This document shows positions 15,544 to 24,227 of a stretch of 64,000 bases of DNA, in pieces; position 1 is the stretch's first letter, and every line of letters begins with the position of its first letter. The stretch is from the NCBI GenBank assembly GCA_910587485.1, contig CAJUKN010000001.1, positions 1 to 64,000 on the forward strand, written 5' to 3'. The position numbers and the translations under genes are program-made. The notes under the pieces are model-generated. The model ran no database searches. It had not been told where the DNA came from and saw only the letters and a list, made by a program, of their open reading frames with translations. The DNA comes from an uncultured Lachnospira sp. (lineage in GTDB: Bacteria; Bacillota; Clostridia; Lachnospirales; Lachnospiraceae).

Positions 15544-17553
15544 ATGGCAATTTTTAAATGTAAAATGTGTGGTGGAGATATTGAAGTTTTGGAAGATAAA
15601 ACTTTTGGCACATGTGAATATTGTGGCAATACTCTTACTTTTCCAAAGGTGGATGATGAACAAAGAGCTGCATCGTTTAACAGAGGCAATCATTTTAGAA
15701 GAATAGGAGAATTTGATAAGGCATTAGCACTTTATGAGCATATTGTGAGAGAAAATGAACAAGATGCAGAAGCACATTGGTGTTGTGCGCTCTGTCGTTT
15801 TGGTATTGAATATGTTGAGGACCCTACAACATTTGACTGGATACCAACATGTCATAGAGCAAGTTTTGATAATTTTTTAGAAGATGTTGATTATCTTGCT
15901 GCATTAGAGTATTCCGATGGATTGACAAAAAGGCAATATCAAAAGGATGCGGCAAAAATTGCAGAAGTACAAAAAGGAATACTTGCAACATCACAAAATG
16001 AAGAACCATTTGATATATTTATTTGTTATAAGGAATCCGATGCAGAAGGTAATAGAACAAAAGATAGTACATATGCACAAGATATATATTATCAGCTTAC
16101 AGATGAAGGTTATCGAGTATTTTTTGCACGAATAACACTTGAAGATAAAGCGGGTTCAGAATATGAGCCATATATTTTTGCAGCTTTAAATTCAGCCAAA
16201 GTAATGATTGTTATTGGCACAAATGCAGAATACTTAAATGCTGTTTGGGTAAAAAATGAATGGAGCAGATATCTTGCAATTATGAAGAAAGATAGGAATA
16301 AATTATTGCTGCCTTGTTACAAAGAAATGGACCCCTATGATATGCCAGAAGCATTATCGATATTGCAGTCTTATGATATGAGTAAAATTGGTTTTATACA
16401 AGATTTAATTCGAGGTATTAAAAAAGTTGTTAATACATCTAGTGAAGAAATCAATAATGAGAAAATAGTTACTCAATTAAATGATACAGATAATCAGATT
16501 ATTTCAACATTAAAAAGAGCGCAATTAGAGCTTGCTGATAGAGAATGGGAGGTTGCCACTAAATTTGCAGAACAAACATTAGCTCTTGATCCTGAAAATG
16601 CAAAAGCGTATTTATATGAATTTTTAGCGCAAAATCGTTGTGTAGATGCCAATGAGTTTATTAATAAAAGAAATAGTGAACATATGAAGGCATCGGACAC
16701 AGAATATGAAATTAATTGGTTTGAATTGGTAGATAAAAAAGAATTGATTGAAAATTATAAAGTTCCATTATATTTTGAAGAACAAGAAATTGTTTCAATG
16801 ATGCCAGAAACATATAAATATAAAACAAAAGCAGATGATTGGAATAGACAATTAAAAAAAGAAAAGGAGTTTCTTGAAGGAAATAAATTGTGGAGAAGAG
16901 CTGTTTCGTTTGCTGATGGTGAGGACAAACAAATTGTTGAAACAATTGAAAAGTCTATTTTTAGTCATATTGAAAATAATATAATACATGAAAATATAGA
17001 AAAACATAAGAATTTATTTATGAAAGACATTAAGGCTGCCATAGCAAGAATAAATGAAGTTAAGAGTGAACGTGAAAATGAGCGAAAAAATGATTATGCT
17101 CAGATGTTAGAAACTTTAAAAAATACAGATATGGATACAGAAGAAGGCTGTGAAATATGCTTGAAATTGATGAATAAGATTGGTGATTATAAGGATTGTT
17201 TGAAGTTAAAAGAAGAATTAGTACCAAAGTATGAAAATATCAAATATGAAAAATATACATTAGGTTATCAAAAAGCTTGTAGTCAATTAGAGAAAGCAAT
17301 ATCAGAAAGTGATTATAACAACCTTAAAGAAATGTTTAGTTCTTTAAATGGACATTTGGATAGTTCAAAAAAAATATTTGAAATAGAAAAGAAAATCAAA
17401 CAAATTAAAGACCAAAAGTTACAGTTGATTGTTGAAAGAACAAAGTTACAAGCTGAAATTGAAAATGCAAATGCGATTATATACCTATCAAAAAAATCAA
17501 TTTATCAAGCTAAATTTAAGCAAATAGAAGCTGAATTGAATCGACTTAAGTAG
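15544..17553 (+). CDS. Zinc-ribbon, TPR and TIR domain protein
   Basis: 669 residues from the ATG at 15544 (MAIFKCKMCGG); the site is GAAGGGATGAAGAG. Residues 5-25 form a zinc ribbon (CKMCGG, CEYCGN). Residues 38-110 are TPR-like. A TIR domain spans about 154-290: PFDIFICYKESD opens it, and the Glu in SEYEPYIFAALNSAKVM fits the catalytic Glu of TIR NADases. A second TPR-like unit lies near 330-370, and the C-terminal 250 residues are charged and helical with coiled-coil character. TIR domains in bacteria often cleave NAD+ or make signalling nucleotides, commonly in phage defence. It leads a four-gene cassette with RHH, SPFH and membrane genes. NADase activity is inferred. Confidence 0.85.
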   Translation: MAIFKCKMCGGDIEVLEDKTFGTCEYCGNTLTFPKVDDEQRAASFNRGNHFRRIGEFDKALALYEHIVRENEQDAEAHWCCALCRFGIEYVEDPTTFDWIPTCHRASFDNFLEDVDYLAALEYSDGLTKRQYQKDAAKIAEVQKGILATSQNEEPFDIFICYKESDAEGNRTKDSTYAQDIYYQLTDEGYRVFFARITLEDKAGSEYEPYIFAALNSAKVMIVIGTNAEYLNAVWVKNEWSRYLAIMKKDRNKLLLPCYKEMDPYDMPEALSILQSYDMSKIGFIQDLIRGIKKVVNTSSEEINNEKIVTQLNDTDNQIISTLKRAQLELADREWEVATKFAEQTLALDPENAKAYLYEFLAQNRCVDANEFINKRNSEHMKASDTEYEINWFELVDKKELIENYKVPLYFEEQEIVSMMPETYKYKTKADDWNRQLKKEKEFLEGNKLWRRAVSFADGEDKQIVETIEKSIFSHIENNIIHENIEKHKNLFMKDIKAAIARINEVKSERENERKNDYAQMLETLKNTDMDTEEGCEICLKLMNKIGDYKDCLKLKEELVPKYENIKYEKYTLGYQKACSQLEKAISESDYNNLKEMFSSLNGHLDSSKKIFEIEKKIKQIKDQKLQLIVERTKLQAEIENANAIIYLSKKSIYQAKFKQIEAELNRLK

Positions 17554-17589
17554 CCATTTGTATAAAGCTTAATTAAGGAGCATAATGTG

Positions 17590-17781
17590 ATGACAGAACC
17601 ATTAAAGATTGAAATAAAAAAATATAAAGAAGAGTCTGTAGTAGTATCTGCCAGAATTCCAAAGGATATGCTACAAGATATAGATTATGTAGCAAAAGAG
17701 TCTGGTAGAACAAGAAATGAAATTATTACAATGTTTTTAGATTATGCACTTAAGAATACAGAAATTATTGAAAAAAGGTAA
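17590..17781 (+). CDS. Ribbon-helix-helix (CopG-like) DNA-binding protein
   Basis: 63 residues from ATG 17590 (a GTG at 17587 is equally served by TAAGGAG). The strand SVVVSARIP is followed by helix KDMLQDIDYVAKESG, then the RTRNEIITMFLDYAL helix: the classic RHH dimer fold that inserts a beta-ribbon into the DNA major groove. It lies 36 bases after the TIR gene and 24 before the SPFH gene, so it is probably the autoregulator of the cassette. The operator is not evident; no perfect dyad is seen near 15500. An antitoxin role for the TIR protein is possible but less likely, since no toxin-like pairing is visible. Confidence 0.85.
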   Translation: MTEPLKIEIKKYKEESVVVSARIPKDMLQDIDYVAKESGRTRNEIITMFLDYALKNTEIIEKR

Positions 17782-17805
17782 TATACGGTTATGGAGGTTA
17801 TTATA

Positions 17806-19581
17806 ATGTCAAAATTTATAATTGAATGTCCTAGCTGTGGAAAATTCGCAGAAGGAAAAACAGGATTTTTTGCAAGTAAAAAAATTAATTGTGTATGTGG
17901 AAATATAATAAATATAAAAACGGATAAATTGACAAGTCAAGTATGTGAACATTGTGGCAATAATGTTGTATTTGACCAGACAAAAGGAGATAAAGCACTT
18001 TGCCCTGTATGTAAAAAAACGGTTAATTTATTTACAGATAGGACAAAAGTAGAAGAAATATCATGTGTTCAATGTGGAATTCAATTATTCGTTCAAAAAG
18101 ACATGATAAAATATATATGTCCAGTGTGTGACTGTGAAAATGATGTAGCCGAACGAGTAATGAGCAAAAAAATTAAAAGTGATGGTTTAGCAAGTATAAT
18201 AAAATATGAAGGGGATGCGGATACATTGGTTTGGAAGCATCCGATTGAAGATTTTAATTATGGTTCACAATTGATTGTCCATGAAAGTCAGGAAGCAATA
18301 TTTTTTAAAAATGGTCAAGCATTCGATACATTTGGTGCTGGTAGGTATACGCTAGAAACACAGCAATTACCATTATTAGAAAGATTATACCCATTGCCAA
18401 CGGATACAGAATCTACTTTTCATTCAGAGATTTACTATATCAATCTTGCCACGATTATGGCTGTTAAATGGGGAACAGACTCAAAGGTTCGTTTATTTGA
18501 TTCGGCTTCAGGTTTACATATTGAGATAGGGGCAAGTGGTGAATTTAATATTCATGTTGTCAATTCCAGAAAGCTATTGACAAAACTTGTTGGTACAACA
18601 AGTAATCTTAATCAGAGTCAATTAATTGGAACAGATGGAAAAGGATATTTTCGTGCAATGATTATGACTCAAGTAAAATCCTATTTAGCTCAAGCAATTA
18701 AAGAAAGTAATATTAATATTTTAGAAATTGATGAAAGAATCATAGAACTTTCAAACGCATTAAGAGAAAAATTAAATACTTATTTATTAGAGTATGGTTT
18801 AGAGATAACAGAGTTTTTTATAAGTAGAGTGTTGACTCCAGATGATGACCCTAATTTTAGAAAGATGAAAGAACAATATGCAGAGCAATATCTGTTAGTT
18901 CGTCAGGAACAAATTAGAAAGAGTGAGGCAGAGGCAGCACAACAAAGAAAAGCTGTTGAAGCACAGACTGCAGCACAGATGAAAATTATTGAAGCGCAAG
19001 GTAATGCACAAGCATTAAGATTGAAGGCGCAGGCAGAAGCAGAAGCATATAAGATGCAAGCAGAGGCAGAAGCTACAGAAATGAAAATGAAAGGGTATTC
19101 TTATCAACAAGAAACAGCACGACAAGTTGGAATAGAGGCTATGAAAAATGGTCTTACTGGAGGAACACAGAATTTGGGAACTTCTGTGTTAGGTGATATT
19201 GCAAGTTTAGGAATAGGATTAGGAGCAATGGGTGGCATGATTAATATGACTAAAGATGCAATGTCTCCAGTTATGGGCAGTGTATTGCAAATGGGACAAA
19301 ATGTATCTGATACAATTCAGCAATCTTGGGATTGCGTATGTGGAAATAAAGGAATTGTAGGAAATTTTTGTAGTATGTGCGGATTAAAAAAATCAGAACC
19401 AGTAGCACAAGATACATGGGATTGTACATGTGGGAATAAAGCAATTGTAGGAAAATTTTGTAATATGTGTGGCTTAAAAAGACCAGAACAGGCAACAAAA
19501 GATGTATGGGACTGTGTATGTGGGAATAAAGGAATTATAGGAAATTTTTGCAATAATTGTGGCAGGAAAAAAGGGGAATAA
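17806..19581 (+). CDS. SPFH-domain protein with N- and C-terminal zinc ribbons
   Basis: 591 residues from the ATG at 17806 behind TATGGAGG. Residues 8-105 carry six CxxC or CxC pairs (CPSCG, CVCG, CEHCG, CPVCK, CVQCG, CPVCD), i.e. three zinc ribbons. Residues about 125-365 form an SPFH (band 7/YdjI-type) domain, with a coiled coil rich in Ala, Glu and Gln at 366-430. A glycine-rich stretch follows, then three near-identical zinc ribbons starting near 507, 537 and 567, each W-D-C-x-C-G-N-K-x-I-x-G-x-F-C-x-x-C-G. SPFH proteins build oligomeric membrane-linked scaffolds. B. subtilis YdjI, with a similar SPFH-ribbon layout, acts with PspA-like YdjF. It probably scaffolds the TIR and membrane partners. 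Confidence 0.88.
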   Translation: MSKFIIECPSCGKFAEGKTGFFASKKINCVCGNIINIKTDKLTSQVCEHCGNNVVFDQTKGDKALCPVCKKTVNLFTDRTKVEEISCVQCGIQLFVQKDMIKYICPVCDCENDVAERVMSKKIKSDGLASIIKYEGDADTLVWKHPIEDFNYGSQLIVHESQEAIFFKNGQAFDTFGAGRYTLETQQLPLLERLYPLPTDTESTFHSEIYYINLATIMAVKWGTDSKVRLFDSASGLHIEIGASGEFNIHVVNSRKLLTKLVGTTSNLNQSQLIGTDGKGYFRAMIMTQVKSYLAQAIKESNINILEIDERIIELSNALREKLNTYLLEYGLEITEFFISRVLTPDDDPNFRKMKEQYAEQYLLVRQEQIRKSEAEAAQQRKAVEAQTAAQMKIIEAQGNAQALRLKAQAEAEAYKMQAEAEATEMKMKGYSYQQETARQVGIEAMKNGLTGGTQNLGTSVLGDIASLGIGLGAMGGMINMTKDAMSPVMGSVLQMGQNVSDTIQQSWDCVCGNKGIVGNFCSMCGLKKSEPVAQDTWDCTCGNKAIVGKFCNMCGLKRPEQATKDVWDCVCGNKGIIGNFCNNCGRKKGE

Positions 19582-19583
19582 AT

Positions 19584-20279
19584 ATGACGAAAAATTCTAA
19601 AAGGGTATTTGTGATATTAGCTGCTATTATAATAGTGTTTTCTGCAATAGCTTTTGTTCTACCATTACCTAAAAATAATGTGTTTTGGGTATCCTATTTG
19701 TTTGGCATTATTTCAATAGTAGTACAAATATATGTGTTAAAAACAGCTTTTAGTGGTACGATTAGCGTAAAAAGTAAGTTTTATGGATTTCCAATAGCAA
19801 AAATTGGAATCATTTATATGATTATACAATTGTTGTTTAGCATAATTGCTATTGTGTTATCACAATACATACCAATGTGGGTTGTAATTATTGTATTTGT
19901 TTTTATGTTTTGTGCTGCTTTGATAGGTTTTATAGTGACTGATGCCGCAAGAGATGAAATTGAACAACAAGATGAAAAACATGTTACTAATATTAAATGT
20001 ATTCAAGAATTACGTTCAAAAGTACATTCTTTAATATTACAAATAGAGAATGCAGAAGCAAAAAAGATTTTATCTGAATTAAGTGATGCCTTTAATTATA
20101 GTGACCCTGTAAGTAATAGTTCTTTAGTTGAGATAGAAAGTGAACTTAAGGTTATGGTTGATGAATTACAACAATGTGTTATAGACTCAGATATAGAAAA
20201 TACAAAAAGGATGTGTAAAAAAATAAGCATCACATTGACAGAACGAAATAGATTATGTAAATTAAATAAGGCGCATTAA
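19584..20279 (+). CDS. Four-helix membrane protein with cytoplasmic helical tail
   Basis: 231 residues; the ATG at 19584 lies two bases after the SPFH stop, so the genes are coupled. Four membrane helices are visible (about 8-26, 35-52, 72-92 and 97-117), then a polar alpha-helical C-terminal half (about 125-231) with heptad-like spacing (CIQELRSKVHSLILQIENAE). No enzyme motif is present. The arrangement fits a membrane docking partner for the SPFH scaffold or the end effector of the TIR system. I do not recognise a named family. A promoter-rich gap and rpsU follow. Confidence 0.75.
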   Translation: MTKNSKRVFVILAAIIIVFSAIAFVLPLPKNNVFWVSYLFGIISIVVQIYVLKTAFSGTISVKSKFYGFPIAKIGIIYMIIQLLFSIIAIVLSQYIPMWVVIIVFVFMFCAALIGFIVTDAARDEIEQQDEKHVTNIKCIQELRSKVHSLILQIENAEAKKILSELSDAFNYSDPVSNSSLVEIESELKVMVDELQQCVIDSDIENTKRMCKKISITLTERNRLCKLNKAH

Positions 20280-20460
20280 ATATAGAAGGCAGTTAAATAA
20301 GTCATTTTAATGTTTAAAATAAGATAGTAGATTAAAAAAATTTAAAAAGAATTTGGCTATCATTTAAGGCATAATAATAAATGAAAGGTGACTTATTTGA
20401 CCTATATTTATTGATAGGGCTACATGGTTATGGAAATTGGTTTTTTTTTGTATTTTTTGG

Positions 20461-20488
20461 TTGACTATTGGATATAATATGATATAAT
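20461..20488 (+). promoter_or_regulatory. Promoter of rpsU
   Basis: TTGACT (20461-20466), 16 bases, TATAAT (20483-20488), about 80 bases before rpsU. The 290-base gap otherwise holds AT-rich sequence with T runs. Confidence 0.65.
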
Positions 20489-20568
20489 GTCTATTGTGCG
20501 ATTAGTTAATACCCTAATTACGTATTGCCCAAGCACAATTTGCTACAGAAGGGTGGTTATGAGCAGAT

Positions 20569-20745
20569 ATGTCAAATGTCATCGTTAAAGAGAATGAATC
20601 TCTGGATAGCGCATTGAGAAGATTTAAGAGAAATTGCGCAAAGGCGGGCATTCAGCAGGAAATTCGTAAAAGAGAGCATTACGAAAAACCAAGCGTTAGA
20701 CGTAAGAAAAAGTCTGAAGCTGCTAGAAAACGTAAATTCAATTAA
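20569..20745 (+). CDS. rpsU: 30S ribosomal protein S21
   Basis: 58 residues, typical of bS21: MSNVIVKENESLDSALRRFK, then KAGIQQEIRKREHYEKPSV and a basic tail of KK and RK pairs. It helps the small subunit bind mRNA at initiation. The start ATG at 20569 follows GAAGGGTGG by 12 bases, slightly long; the nearer ATG at 20559 is out of frame. Its own promoter and a perfect terminator bracket it, so it is monocistronic. Confidence 0.96.
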   Translation: MSNVIVKENESLDSALRRFKRNCAKAGIQQEIRKREHYEKPSVRRKKKSEAARKRKFN

Positions 20746-20758
20746 TATGTTACTTTTA

Positions 20759-20790
20759 AATGTCATCACAATATTGTGATGACATTTTTT
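20759..20790 (+). terminator. Terminator of rpsU
   Basis: A perfect palindrome (AATGTCATCACAAT and its complement, 20759-20786) ends in TTTTTT. The loop is minimal. The LysR gene beyond is on the other strand. Confidence 0.93.
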
Positions 20791-20865
20791 ATGCACAGCT
20801 TTGTGCAGAGGAAATAAGACGCAAAAGCGGCGCATGGGTCGTGTGGAAGTAGGGGCAAGTCTTCA

Positions 20866-21765
20866 CTACTCGATTTTTATAGGATAAAGTTCAACAATTT
20901 CCTGTAATTTTTCTAAAAATCGCTTTGTTGCTTTTGTAAAGATTTGATATTTTTTCCAAATAATACTCATACTGGCTTCAAGTTTGGGTTCAAGAGGTCT
21001 AAAACATAGAGGACTATCACCTGAAACATTGATGAGTTTATCAAAGCTAATGGCATATCCAAGACCCTCATCAACCATCACCGAGCCATTAAACAAAAGA
21101 TTGTAGGTTGCAACGATATTTAATTGCTCTTGACCACATGGAAAAAACTCACGAAAAGTTGAGTTTTGAAATGATTGACGAGAGATAATAAGGGGTTTAT
21201 CTAATAAATCCTTTGCAGTTATTTTTTCTTTTTTGGCAAGAGAAGAATCACGGCGCATAATAACACCCCAAGTATCTTTATAAGGCATTTTTATATACTC
21301 ATATTTTGAGGTGTCAACATCTCCAAAAATAAGACCAAAATCAATGAGTCCCTTGTCTAAATTTTCTGTTACAGTAGCTTTATCGCCACTGACAATATGT
21401 AGATGAATGAGCGGATAATTTTTTTGAAGCGCTTTTGCCGCTTTTGCTAAAAAGCGAATCCCATCCGTTTCACCAGCACCAATGGTGATATTTCCCGCAA
21501 TTATATCATCGGACAAAGAAATTTCATCTTCGGCTTTTTTGACAAGTTCCATAATTTCTTCAGCTCGTTTTCTTAAAATCATACCTTCTTCGGTTAACGT
21601 AATCCGTCGATTTCCACGAATCATAAGCTGTTTGCCAAGTTCTTCTTCCATCTCTTTTAGCTGCCTAGAAAGAGTTGGTTGAGATAGATGCAATGATTCA
21701 GCAGCACCCGATATGCTTTGTTCTCGTGCAACTGCAAGAAAATATTGTAAAACTCTTAATTCCAT
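20866..21765 (-). CDS. LysR-family transcriptional regulator
   Basis: 299 residues from the ATG at 21765 (MELRVLQYFLAVARE). A longer frame would begin at an ATG that is part of the ribosome site AGAAATGAGG. Winged HTH at 1-60 (SISGAAESLHLSQPTLSRQLKEME), then a periplasmic-binding-like effector domain. No divergently transcribed partner gene of a pathway lies beside it: the next gene (21948) encodes an unknown protein on the other strand, 182 bases away, and could be its target. Effector unknown. Confidence 0.92.
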   Translation of the reverse strand: MELRVLQYFLAVAREQSISGAAESLHLSQPTLSRQLKEMEEELGKQLMIRGNRRITLTEEGMILRKRAEEIMELVKKAEDEISLSDDIIAGNITIGAGETDGIRFLAKAAKALQKNYPLIHLHIVSGDKATVTENLDKGLIDFGLIFGDVDTSKYEYIKMPYKDTWGVIMRRDSSLAKKEKITAKDLLDKPLIISRQSFQNSTFREFFPCGQEQLNIVATYNLLFNGSVMVDEGLGYAISFDKLINVSGDSPLCFRPLEPKLEASMSIIWKKYQIFTKATKRFLEKLQEIVELYPIKIE

Positions 21766-21947
21766 AAAAATCCTCATTTCTTTGGTTGATTTTATTATTG
21801 ATATTTATTATACACTTATCTGATAAAATCAGCAAGAATAAGGTTATTTTACCTCCTAAATTGGACAGTTCACATCAAATTTATGAAAAGTTTGTATGGA
21901 TTGTCGATAAAGTAAATATTAAAAGTTATCAATAGGAGGACAGGTTG

Positions 21948-22814
21948 ATGAATTATTTTAATGATTATACAAACTATAATAATAGGGGAAAAATATCATC
22001 ATACAGGATAGATACCAATAAAGTAAAACAGCATTTACAACAAACCAATAAAAAAAGTACTACAAATCAACAACAAGACGATAATATATCAATTTCAGAG
22101 GAAGGACGTCGTGCTTTAAAAGAAAAGCTGTCTGCAATAGAAGCACAAAAGATTGGAGATATAAAAAAGCTGCCCTCTTTAAATTCTGGCTATTCTGGAA
22201 TAATGAATGATTTTGAAAAAATTATGTCTGAATTAGGAGGAGGTTCCGTTTCAGATGACTTTGTTACAAAAGATTATTCGCAAAAGAGCGTTGATGCATT
22301 AAAAGCAAAGTTTGAAAAAGAGGAAGGAACAAGAAGCGATACATTTGATAGTTATGTAAATAAAATGGCATCGACCTATCAGTTGATGAAAGACCGTATC
22401 GAAGAAAAATATGCATCATCAAACAGACAGAAAGAATATTATATTGCAAACGATGGAAGTACACAAGAATTGACAAAAGAAAAGGAATTAGAAATGTTGG
22501 ATAAAGCTTATGAAACACATAGTCAGCTTATGGCAACATCAACACAGATTTGGAGTGAATTGAAAGATTTTAAAGTACACATAGTACATCATTCTAGTGG
22601 AAAAGAAACGAAAGTACCTACAACAAAAAATCAAAATACAGGCATAAAAGAACAAGCTTATCATGCGTTTATGTCTGCAATTAATGAAGAAAACAGTCAA
22701 CTGTTAAAGCAAAAAACAGGCAGTTTAAATCATTTTCGTTTAAACTTAGGGCTTTCATTTTTTGAAAGAAATACTCTTAATGGTATTTGGGATTATTATG
22801 CCAATGTAAAATAA
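21948..22814 (+). CDS. Uncharacterised soluble protein with ISEEGRRAL motif
   Basis: 288 residues; ATG at 21948 follows AATAGGAGG by a normal gap. The first 45 residues are Asn, Tyr and Gln rich and look disordered. A DNISISEEGRRALKEKL segment (about 47-63) is a motif I have seen at the N termini of several clostridial proteins of unknown role. The rest is helical and polar, with no signal peptide, Cys pairs or membrane segment. It is a single gene with a strong terminator. It may be under the divergent LysR regulator. Function not assignable. Confidence 0.6.
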   Translation: MNYFNDYTNYNNRGKISSYRIDTNKVKQHLQQTNKKSTTNQQQDDNISISEEGRRALKEKLSAIEAQKIGDIKKLPSLNSGYSGIMNDFEKIMSELGGGSVSDDFVTKDYSQKSVDALKAKFEKEEGTRSDTFDSYVNKMASTYQLMKDRIEEKYASSNRQKEYYIANDGSTQELTKEKELEMLDKAYETHSQLMATSTQIWSELKDFKVHIVHHSSGKETKVPTTKNQNTGIKEQAYHAFMSAINEENSQLLKQKTGSLNHFRLNLGLSFFERNTLNGIWDYYANVK

Positions 22815-22848
22815 CAGGTAACATCGTTTTTAAAAATTTTTGTAGAAA

Positions 22849-22895
22849 GAAAAACAGTGGTTTTGAAAGAACAATCAAAGCCGCTGTTTTTCTTT
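22849..22895 (+). terminator. Terminator after the 288-residue gene
   Basis: AAAAACAGTGGTTTTG pairs with CAAAGCCGCTGTTTTT (with G-U pairs), followed by CTTTT. Confidence 0.85.
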
Positions 22896-22939
22896 TGTAA
22901 AAAATTATAAAAAAATTATAACTATTAGGCATAGTAAAA

Positions 22940-22962
22940 TATTTAATATAAGTATTTGTTAT
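22940..22962 (+). repeat. 23-base identical upstream motif, copy 1
   Basis: The stretch TATTTAATATAAGTATTTG plus TTAT is identical to 28504-28526. Both copies lie ahead of lipoprotein genes (55 and 91 bases before the ATG), which suggests a shared promoter or operator. Confidence 0.55.
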
Positions 22963-23017
22963 CTGTAAAGTAACTTGGTAAACTACAGACATGAAAAATA
23001 GAGATAGGAGGTTTTCA

Positions 23018-24124
23018 ATGAAAAGAAAAATGATTATTTTAACTAGTTTATTATTGGTATTCATGTTTGTAATGCTTGGGTGTAGTTTAATCAACAGAAA
23101 TGATAAAGAAAATAATACACAAAATAATATAGAGATTCAAAAAAATCAAAATCAACATAGTAAAGAATTATTACTTACATCAAAAATAGTAGAGCTTGAA
23201 GAAGGCTTGTCAGGTGTGAAATATGAAGGAGATTATGGTTTTGATACATTTCTTGAAAATGGTGGTGCCATATCCGATGCACAAGTAGCTGCATTTTTGA
23301 CACAAAATATATTATCCAATGCAGATAAAATTGTTTTTGAAGGACTGCCTTTTGGGTGCAGTACAATTTCAGTAAAAGATGAAAAAGGGAATGCGCTATT
23401 TGGTAGAAATTTTGACTGGAATACTTGTAATGCCATGATTGTGCAATTAGTGCCTACAAATGGATATGCTTCTATTTCTACAGTTAATACCGATTTTATT
23501 CATATGAGTGGTATTTCATTATCTGATATTGCAGACCAAATACAAGCACTTCTTTGTCTGTATGCACCGCTTGATGGTATGAATGAAAAGGGACTTGTCG
23601 TTTCTGTTAATATGATTCAAGATTCGGCAACGATTTCACAAAATACAGACAAACCTGATATTACGACAACAACAGCCATTCGACTGCTTCTTGATAGGGC
23701 AGCAAATGTAGATGAGGCAATTGAACTACTTGAACAGTACGATATGCACGCTTCAATGGGCTATATGATGCATTTAGCATTGGCAGATACAAACGGTAAA
23801 AGCGTAGTTGTAGAGTATATCAATAATGAAATGACTGTAGTACAGACCCCTGTTGTTACAAATTTCTATCTTGCAGAAGGAGAAAAAAATGGTATTGGTA
23901 CGCAGCAGTCTCATAAGCGATATGATATTTTAATGAAAGCTCTATCTGATAGTAAGACAATGGATATGGAGAATGTTCGAGATGTTTTGGATAGTGTAAG
24001 TAAAGATAATTTTGGTGAGTTTGAATCGACAGAATGGAGTATTGTATTAAATCAAAGTACAGGAGAGGTACACTATTATCATCAAGAACATTATCAAAAA
24101 AGCTATGTATTTCATTTGAAATAG
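23018..24124 (+). CDS. Lipoprotein of the choloylglycine hydrolase / linear amide C-N hydrolase family
   Basis: 368 residues from ATG 23018 after GATAGGAGG. A lipoprotein-type signal ends in MLGC (lipidated Cys about 21), followed by an Asn/Gln-rich linker to about 55. The Ntn-hydrolase core has FGCST at 112-116 and GRNFDW near 130; Cys114 fits the nucleophile. In family members this Cys becomes the N terminus after autocleavage; here it lies over 90 residues into the chain, so processing would have to release a propeptide. Possible substrates are bile-acid conjugates, penicillin V or N-acyl amides (including N-acyl homoserine lactone-type signals); the sequence does not decide. Surface-anchored forms are less usual than cytosolic BSH. 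Confidence 0.8.
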   Translation: MKRKMIILTSLLLVFMFVMLGCSLINRNDKENNTQNNIEIQKNQNQHSKELLLTSKIVELEEGLSGVKYEGDYGFDTFLENGGAISDAQVAAFLTQNILSNADKIVFEGLPFGCSTISVKDEKGNALFGRNFDWNTCNAMIVQLVPTNGYASISTVNTDFIHMSGISLSDIADQIQALLCLYAPLDGMNEKGLVVSVNMIQDSATISQNTDKPDITTTTAIRLLLDRAANVDEAIELLEQYDMHASMGYMMHLALADTNGKSVVVEYINNEMTVVQTPVVTNFYLAEGEKNGIGTQQSHKRYDILMKALSDSKTMDMENVRDVLDSVSKDNFGEFESTEWSIVLNQSTGEVHYYHQEHYQKSYVFHLK

Positions 24125-24149
24125 AAAAAGGGCTTGTCACATTAAGAAA

Positions 24150-24227
24150 ATTTGCAGCTGTATATTGCTGGTCACAAATTTTTAAAAATTTTTAATTTTT
24201 TATATAAAAAGCAGCATAGAAATGAGG
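24150..24227 (+). promoter_or_regulatory. Structured 5' leader repeat, copy D
   Basis: ATTTG (24150-24154) pairs with CAAAT (24175-24179); the intervening TATATTGCT (24161-24169) pairs with AGCAGCATA (24210-24218), followed at once by GAAATGAGG. This matches copies at 44419, 45049 and 61138. Confidence 0.55.
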
